The notes: generated by a model not told the origin, from the sequence alone. A DNA stretch of 30,724 nt from Saprospiraceae bacterium (GCA_016714785.1 JADKCC010000041.1:1-30724); one strand, 5' to 3'. Positions 14,256 to 23,942 are shown, counted from the stretch's first letter. Numbers and translations are program-made.

Positions 14256-15011
14256 TTATTGGTTAAGAATGACGTTGTTTTTTTGGTAGATTTCGCCAAA
14301 ATATTTTGTTGCAGCGATGGTAGTAAAGTACGGAGCAATAATAACACCTATGATGGGTATTAAAAATAGAAATGTAAAAATGCTACCTATAGCCATGGTT
14401 GCCCATTTATGACTATATACTTCCTTGACGGTTTGGCTAAAGGTAAGATGTCTTTCCAAATAAAAATCCATAATACCAAAACCTGCAAAATAAGCTTGAA
14501 CAAAAAACATGCTGACTACTGCAAATATATTTAAACCTGGAATCAAACTCGCCATCAAAAGTAAAACTGTGACTACTATTTCTTTAACGATGTTCCGCAG
14601 ATTTATACGCACGCTTCTTGCAGTACTACTTGCTATTGAAAATGAAGAATTACTCAACCTTCCTGTAATGTCTTTTTCTGCTTTTTCGGATACGATACTC
14701 AAGATGGGTGACATCAGCATCAACATAATGTATTTCATTACTATCCACAATAATATAGCGATCGAGATGCCTATGATTACAGAAAAAACGATAGACTGTT
14801 TGGCCCATTCCCAAGGGATTATCGAAGCCAACCATTCTCCTCCCAATCCAGAAAATTGCCATACCACATAAATTAATACTGAGAAAACTGCTAATGCAAT
14901 TAATCCAGTATAAGCTAAGTATTTTAAAGCACCAGACTTGAAATCTACCAATGCCTTAATGAAGTGCGCAAATATAGAAGTGATTTGCTTCAAAATGTTA
15001 AAATGGACCAT
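14256..15011 (-). CDS. EI24/CysZ-type integral membrane protein
   Basis: The 251-aa protein has about four long hydrophobic segments (YTGLIALAVFSVLIYVVWQF, SIVFSVIIGISIAILLWIVM, VVTVLLLMASLIPGLNIFAV, AIGSIFTFLFLIPIIGVIIA) and the EI24-domain hallmarks: MSPILSIVSEKAEKDITG between segments 2 and 3, FFVQAYFAGFGIMDF, and ERHLTFSQTVKEVYSHKWAT before the last segment. CysZ members carry sulfate; the Bacteroidetes members are uncharacterised, so a transport role is only possible. It overlaps the end of the upstream carrier gene by 14 bp and is followed by pyrC after 16 bp, so translation is probably coupled. Confidence 0.85.
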   Translation of the reverse strand: MVHFNILKQITSIFAHFIKALVDFKSGALKYLAYTGLIALAVFSVLIYVVWQFSGLGGEWLASIIPWEWAKQSIVFSVIIGISIAILLWIVMKYIMLMLMSPILSIVSEKAEKDITGRLSNSSFSIASSTARSVRINLRNIVKEIVVTVLLLMASLIPGLNIFAVVSMFFVQAYFAGFGIMDFYLERHLTFSQTVKEVYSHKWATMAIGSIFTFLFLIPIIGVIIAPYFTTIAATKYFGEIYQKNNVILNQ

Positions 15012-16392
15012 AATTTGTTACTACACTTAAACCTACAAAAACAAGGGATATGACCAAAATTAGTAAAAATAGTGGGAATATATAGTGTAACCACCTATCA
15101 AATGGAACTCTACACATTGCTAACATAGCGACAATTCCACCTAAAGATGGATTGATCATATTTGAAACTCCGTCTCCCACCTGAAAGGCGAGCACTGTAG
15201 TTTGTCTTGTCATACCTAACACTTCACCAATGGGAATCATAACAGGTATGGTGGCTAACGCTTGACCACTACCTGATGGTATGGCAAAATTAATTGCGGT
15301 TTGGATGATTGCCATACCGATGGCTGAAACAGTTAATGGCAAACCACTTAAAGATTGGGAAAGAGCATGGGAGATGGTATCGCTTATGTGCCCCATGTCA
15401 AGCGCTACTTTAATTGATGTGGCCATTCCTACCATAAAAGCACCTGGGGCAACAATGGCAACCGATTTTAAAACTACTTTCCCAAATTCATCGCTATTAC
15501 TTCTATTAATGATCCCAATTATAATTGCCAACATACAGAATATCGCTGAAATCTGATTTATGAACCATTTATGAACAAAGACGCCGTATAATATCACACA
15601 AATAGAAGCCAGAAACAATGAAATAACCAACTTATCTTTTTGGTATAAATGATAGGAATTTAATGGTTTTGAAAGTGCAAAACCAGTTGTCTCTAAGTCT
15701 GACGTCAAACTACTTAATGGATTTTGCAATATACCTTTAAAGTACTTAACATTGTACCATGCCAATAGACTTAAAGACAAAAGACATAGGATACTTCTTA
15801 ACAATGCACCAGAAAAGAGAGGAAGATTGGCTATATTCTGAGCTGTACCAACGGTGTAAGGATTAAATGGCGATAAGCCAAAACCCACTGTAATAGCACC
15901 GACGGACAGGCCTGCTGCCAGCATTAAATCACCACCTAATGCTAGGCTTAATACACAAGCTATCGGCACCATTGCTATATTATTTTCATATCCCACAAAT
16001 ATTCCTAAAGCTCCAAAAACAAATGTCATAAGCCAAACGATGAGGTATCTTCTTTCTAAACCCAATTGTTTCACCAAAGTGCCGATTGCATTTTCTACAG
16101 CCCCTGATTGTTCCATAAAGCCGAACATAATACCACTAGATAACACAATAAAAATGATATCTATGGCTGTTTTGAATCCTTTAGGTATGGCCACAAACAT
16201 ATCCATTAGTGTCAATGGTGTAGATGGGATTATCTTATATGAACCAGCTACTACCATCTCTCTTCCATCTACCAAAACTCTATCGAAACTGCCAGATGGA
16301 ATTATGTAACTCATTACTGTAGCTATAGTTAACATTCCAAAAAGCATTACGACTGGATGTGGTATATATTGATACCAAGCCTTTTTATTCAT
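14998..16392 (-). CDS. YfcC/DcuC-type carboxylate or amino-acid carrier
   Basis: The 464-aa polytopic protein has around 12 hydrophobic segments. It begins KAWYQYIPHPVVMLFGMLTI and contains PSGSFDRVLVDGREMVVAGSY, GAVENAIGTLVKQLG, GYENNIAMVPI, GLSPFNPYTVGTAQNIANLP, FAIPSGSGQALATIPVMIPI and GVSNMINPSLGGIVAMLAMC. The SPFNPYTV...A and PSGSGQA hairpin loops are the hallmark of the YfcC / C4-dicarboxylate anaerobic carrier family, which includes arginine/ornithine-type exchangers. The substrate cannot be read from sequence. Its start overlaps the stop of the protease gene by 8 bp. Placement before EI24 and pyrC suggests a household operon rather than a dedicated uptake system. Confidence 0.85.
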   Translation of the reverse strand: MNKKAWYQYIPHPVVMLFGMLTIATVMSYIIPSGSFDRVLVDGREMVVAGSYKIIPSTPLTLMDMFVAIPKGFKTAIDIIFIVLSSGIMFGFMEQSGAVENAIGTLVKQLGLERRYLIVWLMTFVFGALGIFVGYENNIAMVPIACVLSLALGGDLMLAAGLSVGAITVGFGLSPFNPYTVGTAQNIANLPLFSGALLRSILCLLSLSLLAWYNVKYFKGILQNPLSSLTSDLETTGFALSKPLNSYHLYQKDKLVISLFLASICVILYGVFVHKWFINQISAIFCMLAIIIGIINRSNSDEFGKVVLKSVAIVAPGAFMVGMATSIKVALDMGHISDTISHALSQSLSGLPLTVSAIGMAIIQTAINFAIPSGSGQALATIPVMIPIGEVLGMTRQTTVLAFQVGDGVSNMINPSLGGIVAMLAMCRVPFDRWLHYIFPLFLLILVISLVFVGLSVVTNYGPF

Positions 16393-17704
16393 GAGCTTTA
16401 ATAAGTTTTAAAACCTTGTACATTTTATCATTTACTACTTCGAGTAAATAGGTACCAGAGCGCAGCGTTTCAACATCCAACATATATTTTTCTGAAATTT
16501 TATAGCTCATAATTTCACTTATGTCAAGCGATGTTAATTTCACTTTCGTTTCAATATTTTCATTTAAAGTGATATTAATAAAGTTTTGAAAAGGATTTGG
16601 CCAGATATTAACTTGTTGGTTTGCAAAAGATTGCTCTGTATTTGTTAATAGTTGTCTTTGATTGGCCAAGACAGATCTCATTAGAGCCACTTGTTCTTTG
16701 GTGAAGGTATTTTGACAATTTTCACCAGAGTAATCCATATAATTTTCTATCATATCTGGTAAATCATTGCCACCTTCTTCTATACAAGTATTGGCAGAAG
16801 TATCACATCCGCCAGGTGATTGGGTTCCCTGATTTGGTGTATCGGATATTCCATCATCTGCATCACAACTATTGCCACCAAACAATCCTCCGCCATCTCC
16901 CCAAATGTGTCTGAGACCTAAATAGTGACCGACTTCATGCACTGTTGTACGTGCGAATGACTGATGTGTTGAGCCATTGACTGTTAGTTTGTTTGGATTA
17001 TTAAGACCAAATACTCTATAATCAATTACGACACCTTCTAAATCCTTTGATGGAGCACTCGATCCGTCAGGCCAATTTCCTAAGCCAGTAGGTGGATAAG
17101 CATAGCCCAATATTTGTCCGCCAATAAATGGAATTGGTTGAATTTTACAAACCCAAATATTCAGATGACGATCTGGATCTGTAGCACCGCTACCACCATT
17201 GCTTGCTCGTTTTACATTATCTGGTAATCCTGTAAGACTTAATGCAAAATTAGCTGAAGTTTTTACTCTTTTTACTTCTTTTAATTCAAATTCTATCTCA
17301 GCATCCGATTGCAAATCCTTAAAAATATCTCTGACATTTGATTTGTCTTCATTTTGTAGTCTAAATGCTTTATTTAATACTTTTATTTGTGAAAAAATCA
17401 ACGAATCATCTAGATTTTCTTCACTATTTTTCCAAACTATATGCACCACAACGGGTATTTTATAGATATCATTCCTATGGTGTGCATTGATATCTTTGTT
17501 TTTATAGGCAATCGAAAAGGTTTCATTGACCATTTCACGATAGTTTGAATAATTCTGTTCATTTATTGACAATACATATTCATGACCACATTGAAATGGT
17601 GATATTTTATTCTGAGCGGATAAAGGTATGGTGAAAAGGAGAAAGGCAACTAATAGTTGGATCTCATAATATAAATATGCTTTATTATTTAGCTTTAATT
17701 GCAT
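16385..17704 (-). CDS. Secreted M43 (pappalysin-type) metalloprotease with T9SS sorting tail
   Basis: From ATG 17704 the product is 439 aa. Residues 1-31 form a signal peptide (LLVAFLLFTIPLSAQ). The catalytic zinc motif HEVGHYLGLRH is near residue 256, followed by CDADDGISDTPNQ and the Met-turn region ENYMDYSGENCQNTFTKEQV, all typical of peptidase M43. The last 80 residues, from IWPNPFQNFINITL to GTYLLEVVNDKMYKVLKLIK, are a type A T9SS C-terminal domain, so the protein is exported across the outer membrane and anchored or released. The longer frame to 17812 adds 36 residues ahead of the signal peptide and is unlikely. It overlaps the carrier gene by 8 bp, an unusual partner for a secreted protease. 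A TATATTTG box on the minus strand at 17933-17940 may be its promoter. Confidence 0.9.
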   Translation of the reverse strand: MQLKLNNKAYLYYEIQLLVAFLLFTIPLSAQNKISPFQCGHEYVLSINEQNYSNYREMVNETFSIAYKNKDINAHHRNDIYKIPVVVHIVWKNSEENLDDSLIFSQIKVLNKAFRLQNEDKSNVRDIFKDLQSDAEIEFELKEVKRVKTSANFALSLTGLPDNVKRASNGGSGATDPDRHLNIWVCKIQPIPFIGGQILGYAYPPTGLGNWPDGSSAPSKDLEGVVIDYRVFGLNNPNKLTVNGSTHQSFARTTVHEVGHYLGLRHIWGDGGGLFGGNSCDADDGISDTPNQGTQSPGGCDTSANTCIEEGGNDLPDMIENYMDYSGENCQNTFTKEQVALMRSVLANQRQLLTNTEQSFANQQVNIWPNPFQNFINITLNENIETKVKLTSLDISEIMSYKISEKYMLDVETLRSGTYLLEVVNDKMYKVLKLIKAHE

Positions 17705-18381
17705 TTTATATATACTAACTACTGACTTATCTGAATTTTCCACTGTTAGGAATTTAAATTTTTCTAATATTTCACGATAAATTAACACCAAAATCTCAAG
17801 ATAATGTTTCATTATACCTAAAGTAAATTGGATTGCAAAATTTTATGATTTTAAAAGATATATTTTCAATAATTTTCACAAATCAATTTCTTTTTACTAT
17901 AACTTTGACTAAGTGATTTTGAGAATTATTTACAAATATAAAGCTTTGTTATGTATGGCAGTCATTTTTATTCTAAATTTTTGCAGAAATTTATAAATGC
18001 TACTTTAGATTGTAAAATTCATAAAAGGGATGGCGCTCTGAAAATGGAAAGAAAGTTTAATATCAATAATGCGGTATGTTAATTGCTATTTTAAATATCT
18101 AATTATCAAGCGATTAGAATAATTGGCTTTTTATATTTTTTAATTTTGAAGTAAAATTCTACATTATGAATTGGGTTCTTAATTTAAACTCATAAAAATA
18201 CAGAATCGTATGAGATCTAAGACTAATAAAAATGGGAGTCGAAGTGCACTAACACGATACTGTATTATATGATGAATAAAAGGAATGAAAAGCATTTCCT
18301 ATAAAAATTATACTGTTCTAATATAAAATTTTTAGCAACCTGAATATCAGCATATTGGAACAACTCAAAGATAGTATGTTC
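17705..18381. other. AT-rich intergenic stretch
   Basis: About 680 bp without a gene between two minus-strand genes. The only signal seen is a minus-strand TATATTTG at 17933-17940, about 230 bp before the protease start. I see no RNA gene, repeat or palindrome that stands out. Confidence 0.5.
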
Positions 18382-18891
18382 TTAGTCATGTTCATGACCT
18401 CCAGGATGTACGTGTCCATGATCCATTTCGGTTGCAGTGGCTTCTCTTACTTCCAATATCTCTCCTTTGAAATGTAAGGTATGCCCTGACATAGGGTGGT
18501 TAAAATCGACAATAATCGACTCTATTTTAGCTTCTTGCACCACACCTCTATAGGCCCTGCCTTCGTGATCATGCATTGTAAGTGGAGCTCCTGGTATAAG
18601 TTTTGATCTATCTACATTGCCCGCTTCATCTGTAAAACTACCTATTGGAATCTCAACAACTGCTTGATCTTCATACTCACCGTAAGCATTTTCTGGCTCT
18701 AAGGTGAATGAAAAACTATCTCCTGTGGATTTTCCTTCTAGATGTTCTTCAAAGGATGGTAGCATCATACCTACGCCAAATATAAACGCCAAAGGCTCAG
18801 CATTATAGGTTTCTTCTATCAGTTCTCCATCAGAAGTGTCTTCAGTAAGTGTGTAGTGTAACGTCACTACATGATTTTTTTGAATATTCAT
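18382..18891 (-). CDS. SlyD-type FKBP peptidyl-prolyl isomerase
   Basis: From ATG 18891 (MNIQKNHVVTLHYTLTED) the product is 169 aa. It matches SlyD-type FKBPs: PLAFIFGVGMMLPSFEEHLE in the first FKBP strand-helix unit, then the insert-in-flap region PENAYGEYEDQAVVEIP, then VDFNHPMSGHTLHFKGEILE returning to the FKBP core. The C-terminal tail is His-rich (HGHVHPGGHEHD), the nickel-binding feature of SlyD. It catalyses proline isomerisation as a cytoplasmic chaperone and may handle metals. A longer frame from 18984 adds 31 residues without conservation and is rejected. It lies about 130 bp behind purM but probably has its own promoter. Confidence 0.9.
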   Translation of the reverse strand: MNIQKNHVVTLHYTLTEDTSDGELIEETYNAEPLAFIFGVGMMLPSFEEHLEGKSTGDSFSFTLEPENAYGEYEDQAVVEIPIGSFTDEAGNVDRSKLIPGAPLTMHDHEGRAYRGVVQEAKIESIIVDFNHPMSGHTLHFKGEILEVREATATEMDHGHVHPGGHEHD

Positions 18892-19025
18892 TCTTATATT
18901 AATTTGGATTTTACAATTTATATTTGAAGTAAACTGGATTTCAGACTTTAATAATTTTAATGCAAAGAGGAATATTTGTTGCATCCATTTTATTTTAACA
19001 TCAAATTACGTTTTCATAGAAAAAC

Positions 19026-20219
19026 CTAATAATCATATACTATTTCTTCTTTTTCAGTCTTGATGATTATTTTAGCAGTCTCAGATGTTACCACTTTTCC
19101 TATAATTTTTGCTTCTATACCAAAAGAAGCAGCGATGGATATCATTGATAGTGCAGCATCAAGGCTAGGTGTATAACATTCTAATCGATGGCCCATGTTG
19201 AAAACCTGATACATTTCGCGTAAGCTCAAACCTGATTCTGATTGTATTAACTTAAATAATGGCGGTAATTCAAAAAGTTCGTCTTTGATTATTGTCACAT
19301 TATGTGGCATAAATTTACTGACTTTGGTCTGTCCACCACCAGAACAATGGATAAGGCCATGTATAAGATCTCGATGCTGCGATATGATGGGCTTCAAGAT
19401 GGGTAGGTAAGTTCTGGTAGGTGATAAGATTAATTTACCAATTGAAATCAAGGTATTATCTACAGACAAGGTATCAGTTAATTGCTTTGAACCAGTATAA
19501 ACCACATCTTTGGGTATAAATGGATTAAATGATTCAGGATATTTGTCGGCGTAATACTTACTCAATACGTCATGGCGAGAAGAAGTCAAACCATTGCTCC
19601 CCATACCACCATTATAATTATCTTCGTACACTGCTTGCCCTGAAGAACTAAATCCAACAATTAAGTCACCTGCTTTGATATCAATATTGACCACATCTGA
19701 TTGCTTCATTCTGGCAAATGCTGTATATCCTACATCTACTGTACGGACTATATCGCCAACATCAGCAGTCTCGCCTCCCGCTAGCGTTATGCCTATCCCA
19801 TATTTGGCCAATTTATCTAAAAACGTTTGAGTGTAATTGATGATAGTTTTGATAACTTCAGCAGATATCAAACTTCTATTACGCCCTATAGTGGAGGAAA
19901 GTACTATATTATCAAATGCTCCAATACAACCCATATCATCCAGGTTCATTACAATGGCATCTTCTACAATACCTTCCCAAACCGATAAATCACCTGTTTC
20001 TTTCCAATACATATAAGCTAAACTGGTCTTTGTACCTGCCGTATCTGCATGCATTATATTGCAATAATTTGAGTCCTGACCCAAAATGTCTGGTATAACC
20101 TTACAAAAAGCATTAGGGAACAAACCTTTGTCAAGATTTTTGATAGCTTGATGCACTTCATCTTTAGATGCAGAGACACCACGAAGGTCGTATTTTAAGT
20201 TGCTGTTTGGTATAGACAT
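19026..20219 (-). CDS. purM: Phosphoribosylformylglycinamidine cyclo-ligase (AIR synthase), Bacteroidetes form
   Basis: The 397-aa protein closes FGAM to AIR with ATP in purine synthesis. Motifs: MHADTAGTKTSLAYMYW near the substrate loop, NLDDMGCIGA, TLAGGETADVGDIVRTVDVG in the ATP-binding half, VGFSSSGQAVYEDNYNGGMG, GLIHCSGGGQTKV and VFNMGHRLECY. It is somewhat longer than the enterobacterial enzyme, as is usual for Bacteroidetes PurM. ATG 20219 (MSIPNSNLKYDLRG) is preferred over 20246 because a minus-strand TAATTTTG box at 20244-20251 would place the start of transcription downstream of the longer start. The frame is intact. Confidence 0.88.
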   Translation of the reverse strand: MSIPNSNLKYDLRGVSASKDEVHQAIKNLDKGLFPNAFCKVIPDILGQDSNYCNIMHADTAGTKTSLAYMYWKETGDLSVWEGIVEDAIVMNLDDMGCIGAFDNIVLSSTIGRNRSLISAEVIKTIINYTQTFLDKLAKYGIGITLAGGETADVGDIVRTVDVGYTAFARMKQSDVVNIDIKAGDLIVGFSSSGQAVYEDNYNGGMGSNGLTSSRHDVLSKYYADKYPESFNPFIPKDVVYTGSKQLTDTLSVDNTLISIGKLILSPTRTYLPILKPIISQHRDLIHGLIHCSGGGQTKVSKFMPHNVTIIKDELFELPPLFKLIQSESGLSLREMYQVFNMGHRLECYTPSLDAALSMISIAASFGIEAKIIGKVVTSETAKIIIKTEKEEIVYDY

Positions 20220-20243
20220 CAAGATGATTGATTTTTCGAAATG

Positions 20244-20251
20244 CAAAATTA
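20244..20251 (-). promoter_or_regulatory. -10 box of purM
   Basis: Minus-strand TAATTTTG fits TAnnTTTG exactly, 25 bases before the ATG at 20219. The -33 element is not clear. No guanine- or purine-riboswitch-like fold is seen in the short leader. Confidence 0.45.
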
Positions 20252-20394
20252 GGATTTTGTTTTGGGCTATTTTAATATTATTCCAATAAATACTGCATCA
20301 ACTGAAATATAGTGGCTAAATTTGGAATTTAATTACGGCGAAGAATGATTTTAAGATGAATACCAATGTTGTATAAATTTTTTATGAAGGGTGA

Positions 20395-21531
20395 ATGATG
20401 ACAAATATATTAATAGCAAGTGACAAATTTAAGGGATCGTTGTCGGCAAAGGATGCGTGTGCACATTTAGCCAATGGTATTAACTTTACTGGTTTTGAAA
20501 CCAATATCACTTTGCAACCGATGGCAGATGGTGGTGAAGGAAGTTTGTCCGTATTAGATGTGACTCAAAACATTGACTTAGTTCACATTGAAACTGTAGA
20601 TGCGCTTTTTAGGCCAATTAGAGCTATATATGGTATTATGGGAAATGAAGCTTATATTGAAAGTTCAGCTGCATGTGGCTTGCTGTTATTAAATGAATCT
20701 GACAGGAATCCTTGCAATACAAGTACTTATGGAGTAGGATTGATGATAAAAGATGCCATTAGCAAAGGTTGTAAAGTGATTCATCTTTTTTTGGGTGGCA
20801 GTGCAAGCAATGATGGTGGTATGGGCATGGCTTGTGCATTGGGCTATCAAATGCTTGACAAAAACAATAAACCACTTAAACCTATAGGTCGTAATCTATT
20901 GCATATCAATAGAATAAGTCGAACTGCTGATATGGATCAGTTATCCAATATTAAATTTTATTGTTGGTCTGATGTACAAAGCCCAATGACTGGCCCCAAT
21001 GGAGCATCTTTGATGTTTGCGCGACAAAAAGGAGCATCTATCCATGATATACCACAACTAGAGCAAGGAATGCAACATTTGAACCAATTGTTTATCCAAA
21101 ATTTTGGCACACCAGATATGAATGAAATCAAAGGATCAGGTGCTGCAGGTGGTCTAGCGGCAGGAGCTGTTGCGATCTTAGATGCTGAAATTGGATTAGG
21201 TGTTGACTTCATCATGGATAAGATTTGTTTAGAAGAAAAAATAATACATTCGGATTACGTCATATCAGGTGAAGGAAGCATTGACAATCAAAGTTTGGAA
21301 GGGAAAGTGATCTTTGGTATTGCTTCATTATGTAAAAAGCATCACAAAAAGCTTATAATCGTTGGTGGTAAAGTAAAATTAAGCAAAACAGAAATTGAAA
21401 AGTTAGGTTATTGGAAGTGTTATGCGCTGGTAGATAAATGTTTGAATACAGAGGAATCAATAAAAAATTCTGGCAAAATTTTGGAAGAAATAGGAACAGA
21501 AATTGGGATAATGATTTCAAGAAAAAAATAA
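20395..21531 (+). CDS. glxK: Glycerate kinase (GlxK/GarK type)
   Basis: The 378-aa protein phosphorylates glycerate with ATP in glycolate/glyoxylate and serine-linked metabolism. It has the family start ILIASDKFKGSLSAKDAC, the block LQPMADGGEGSLSVL, YIESSAACGL, FLGGSASNDGGMGMACALGY near residue 140, the SDVQSPMTGPNGASLMFARQKG block, EIKGSGAAGGLAAGAVAILD, and DYVISGEGSIDNQSLEGK. The length is normal. Two ATGs occur in tandem at 20395 and 20398. It is transcribed away from purM, with 175 bp between the starts. Confidence 0.92.
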   Translation: MMTNILIASDKFKGSLSAKDACAHLANGINFTGFETNITLQPMADGGEGSLSVLDVTQNIDLVHIETVDALFRPIRAIYGIMGNEAYIESSAACGLLLLNESDRNPCNTSTYGVGLMIKDAISKGCKVIHLFLGGSASNDGGMGMACALGYQMLDKNNKPLKPIGRNLLHINRISRTADMDQLSNIKFYCWSDVQSPMTGPNGASLMFARQKGASIHDIPQLEQGMQHLNQLFIQNFGTPDMNEIKGSGAAGGLAAGAVAILDAEIGLGVDFIMDKICLEEKIIHSDYVISGEGSIDNQSLEGKVIFGIASLCKKHHKKLIIVGGKVKLSKTEIEKLGYWKCYALVDKCLNTEESIKNSGKILEEIGTEIGIMISRKK

Positions 21532-21609
21532 ATCTACTTTGACCTATTTGAATAAAATAAGTTTTCTCACCACTCTGTGGTTAGAAAGACCAAGGCTGAT
21601 AAGGAAAAG

Positions 21610-21656
21610 TGGGAGATGAAGGGATTTCGGCCTCGCCGAACTCCCTTCATCTCCCA
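21610..21656. repeat. Very stable 15-bp hairpin
   Basis: TGGGAGATGAAGGGA 21610-21624 is perfectly inverted at 21642-21656, and an inner 6-bp stem TTCGGC-CTC-GCCGAA sits in the loop. No T-tract follows on either strand. It is the strongest hairpin in the core region and lies 79 bp after glxK. Confidence 0.75.
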
Positions 21657-21746
21657 AATTAAGTCATAAAAGTAAGAAATTGTCTCTTTGCTTTCAAAAT
21701 ACATAAAAAAGAACAAATAATATTAAACACTTTATGTAATTGATTG

Positions 21747-21754
21747 TATATTTG
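21747..21754 (+). promoter_or_regulatory. -10 box of the beta-barrel gene
   Basis: TATATTTG matches TAnnTTTG, 35 bp before the ATG at 21789. Confidence 0.5.
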
Positions 21755-21788
21755 ACTCAATATTCAACTCTAAGGCAAAATTTTCTTT

Positions 21789-22466
21789 ATGAAAAATATT
21801 TATTCCCTTCTTTTTATAATGATCCTTGTCATGCCATTATCAGCTCAATACTCCAAAAAAGCCATAGAAAGATATGCTGCGAGGTATGGTATTAAATTAT
21901 CTGGTGGTGCCATTTTGGCAAGAGCTGAAACAAATTATATCGGAAATGAAAAAGACCAAGTGATTCATCAAATAGAACTTGGAAGAGCTTTGCCCCAATA
22001 CAATGCTGGATTTTGGGCACAAAAACGATTTGGGTGGTTATACTCCGAAGCCAATTTACTATACACCACCTATGGCATGACTTATGATGTTACTACTTAT
22101 ACGACTGAAGGCCAACCATTGCGAAATCTTACAGAAAGATTTGGGTATGTGGATATGCAAGTAATGGGAGGTGTGATTTCTCACGGATTCAGACTAGGAG
22201 TTGGACCTGTCATGCATATTTTGGCCAATCAAAATTCTCAATTAACAGATCTAGAAAATTATAATCAAAAATTGCGCAGGATCAGTTATGGGTTTAGCGG
22301 TGCTATCGGATATGATGCAGGGAGAGTGAGTCTTGATATCAAATTTGATAAAGCATTCAGAACCGTAGGGGATCACATATATTATGGATTTAAAAAATCA
22401 AGATTTTTAGAAACACCTGATGGTATCACTTTGGCTGTAGCCTACTCCTTTGCGGGAGAAGACTAG
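21789..22466 (+). CDS. Exported outer-membrane beta-barrel-type protein
   Basis: The 225-aa protein starts with a signal peptide (MKNIYSLLFIMILVMPLSAQ, cleavage after residue 20). The mature part alternates hydrophobic and polar residues in strands typical of 8- to 10-stranded barrels (WLYSEANLLYTTYGMTYDVT, RISYGFSGAIGYDAGRVSLD) and ends with GITLAVAYSFAGED, close to a barrel C-terminal strand. I recognise no specific family. It stands alone with its own promoter. Function unknown. Confidence 0.7.
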   Translation: MKNIYSLLFIMILVMPLSAQYSKKAIERYAARYGIKLSGGAILARAETNYIGNEKDQVIHQIELGRALPQYNAGFWAQKRFGWLYSEANLLYTTYGMTYDVTTYTTEGQPLRNLTERFGYVDMQVMGGVISHGFRLGVGPVMHILANQNSQLTDLENYNQKLRRISYGFSGAIGYDAGRVSLDIKFDKAFRTVGDHIYYGFKKSRFLETPDGITLAVAYSFAGED

Positions 22467-22799
22467 TTTGACTTTAAAAACTAAAATGAATTTCTTTGGG
22501 ATTCTATCAAATAACAATACAAATGTGAGTTTTAGGTAGCCTTTATTCAAGAGAAATCGTAATGCTAAGTTTGGAGTTCACGTTTGACTTTCATTAGGTG
22601 GATGTTGTACCTCATTTTATTAGCAATTTTGTCCAATAAATCGCTTATATAAAGTTTGAAAGTTCCGTAGTTTAAAGTTTCAGACTTTAACATAAAAATT
22701 ATTATTTGAATGGAAAATAAACTCAATTATCTCTAAAATTGAAATTAACTTCTTACTTTCGCACTTTCATTTATTCATTAAAACATTAATACCCTAACA
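22467..22799. promoter_or_regulatory. Upstream region of ald
   Basis: No gene is seen. TACTTTCG at 22754-22761 is one mismatch from TAnnTTTG and lies 38 bp before the ald start. A short AAAGT-TTCAG-ACTTT hairpin is at about 22673-22687. Confidence 0.45.
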
Positions 22800-23912
22800 A
22801 TGATAATTGGAGTTCCAAAAGAAATCAAACCCAGTGAAAACCGTGTAGCACTAACGCCCGCAGGCGTGATGGAATTTGTTGGAAGAGGACATACAGTGTA
22901 TGTACAATCAACAGCAGGAGATGGCTCAGGATTTCCTGACGAAGAGTATGTAGCTGCTGGTGCAAACATTTTACCTGCAATAGAAGATGTTTATGGCATT
23001 GCAGAAATGATCATCAAAGTGAAAGAACCAATCGCTAAAGAGTATGATCTTATCAAGCCCAATCAATTGCTCTTTACGTATTTTCACTTTGCATCTTATG
23101 AACCACTGACCAAAGCTATGATAGCAAGCAATGCTGTTTGTCTGGCTTACGAAACGGTAGAGTCTCCAGATAGATCTCTTCCACTTTTAGTACCAATGTC
23201 TGAGGTTGCTGGTCGGATGGCCATACAACAAGGCGCTAAATACCTCGAAAAACCACAGCAAGGACGTGGCGTATTGCTCGGTGGTGTACCCGGTGTACCT
23301 CCTGCCAAAGTTTTAGTATTGGGAGGTGGCGTAGTAGGTACACAAGCTGCTAAAATGGCTGCTGGATTGGGTGCTATGGTCACTATATTGGACGTAAGTC
23401 TAAAAAGGTTGAGATATTTATCTGATGTTATGCCAGCCAATGTGATTACTATGTATTCTAATGAATATACCATCAGAAGGCTCATTAAAAACCATGATCT
23501 GATAGTAGGTGCAGTATTGATACCTGGTGCTAAAGCGCCAAATCTTATCACACGTGAGATGCTTAAGGATATGAGACCAGGTACTGTAATAGTGGACGTT
23601 GCTGTTGATCAAGGTGGCTGTATAGAAACATGCAAACCTACAACGCACGATGATCCTACATTTATCATAGATGAAGTAGTACATTATTGTGTGGCCAATA
23701 TGCCTGGTGCTGTACCTTATACATCTACTATTGCATTGACCAACGCAACGCTACCTTATGCTTTACAATTGGCAGATAAAGGATGGAAAAAAGCATGTGC
23801 CGACAATAATGAATTGAAACTTGGTCTCAATGTGGTCAATGGCAAAGTCGTATATAAAGGCGTATCCGATGCATTCGGTCTTGAATATACAGATGTATCA
23901 GAAGTATTGTAA
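22800..23912 (+). CDS. ald: Alanine dehydrogenase
   Basis: The 370-aa enzyme interconverts alanine with pyruvate, ammonia and NADH. It begins MIIGVPKEIKPSENRVALTP and contains AEMIIKVKEPIAKEYDLI with the substrate Lys, FTYFHFASYEPLTKAM with the catalytic His, the NAD-binding loop VLGGGVVGTQAAKMAAGLGA near residue 178, and the C-terminal AVDQGGCIETCKPTTHDDPT and HYCVANMPGAVPYTSTIALT blocks. All expected residues are present. It is followed by a terminator, and folC lies downstream. Confidence 0.95.
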   Translation: MIIGVPKEIKPSENRVALTPAGVMEFVGRGHTVYVQSTAGDGSGFPDEEYVAAGANILPAIEDVYGIAEMIIKVKEPIAKEYDLIKPNQLLFTYFHFASYEPLTKAMIASNAVCLAYETVESPDRSLPLLVPMSEVAGRMAIQQGAKYLEKPQQGRGVLLGGVPGVPPAKVLVLGGGVVGTQAAKMAAGLGAMVTILDVSLKRLRYLSDVMPANVITMYSNEYTIRRLIKNHDLIVGAVLIPGAKAPNLITREMLKDMRPGTVIVDVAVDQGGCIETCKPTTHDDPTFIIDEVVHYCVANMPGAVPYTSTIALTNATLPYALQLADKGWKKACADNNELKLGLNVVNGKVVYKGVSDAFGLEYTDVSEVL

Positions 23913-23942
23913 ATTATAATATTTTTTTCTAAATAGTAATAT

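Noticed and set aside
17705..17812. N-terminal extension of the M43 protease
   Set aside because: It would put 36 charged residues before a normal signal peptide; ATG 17704 gives a standard exported protein.
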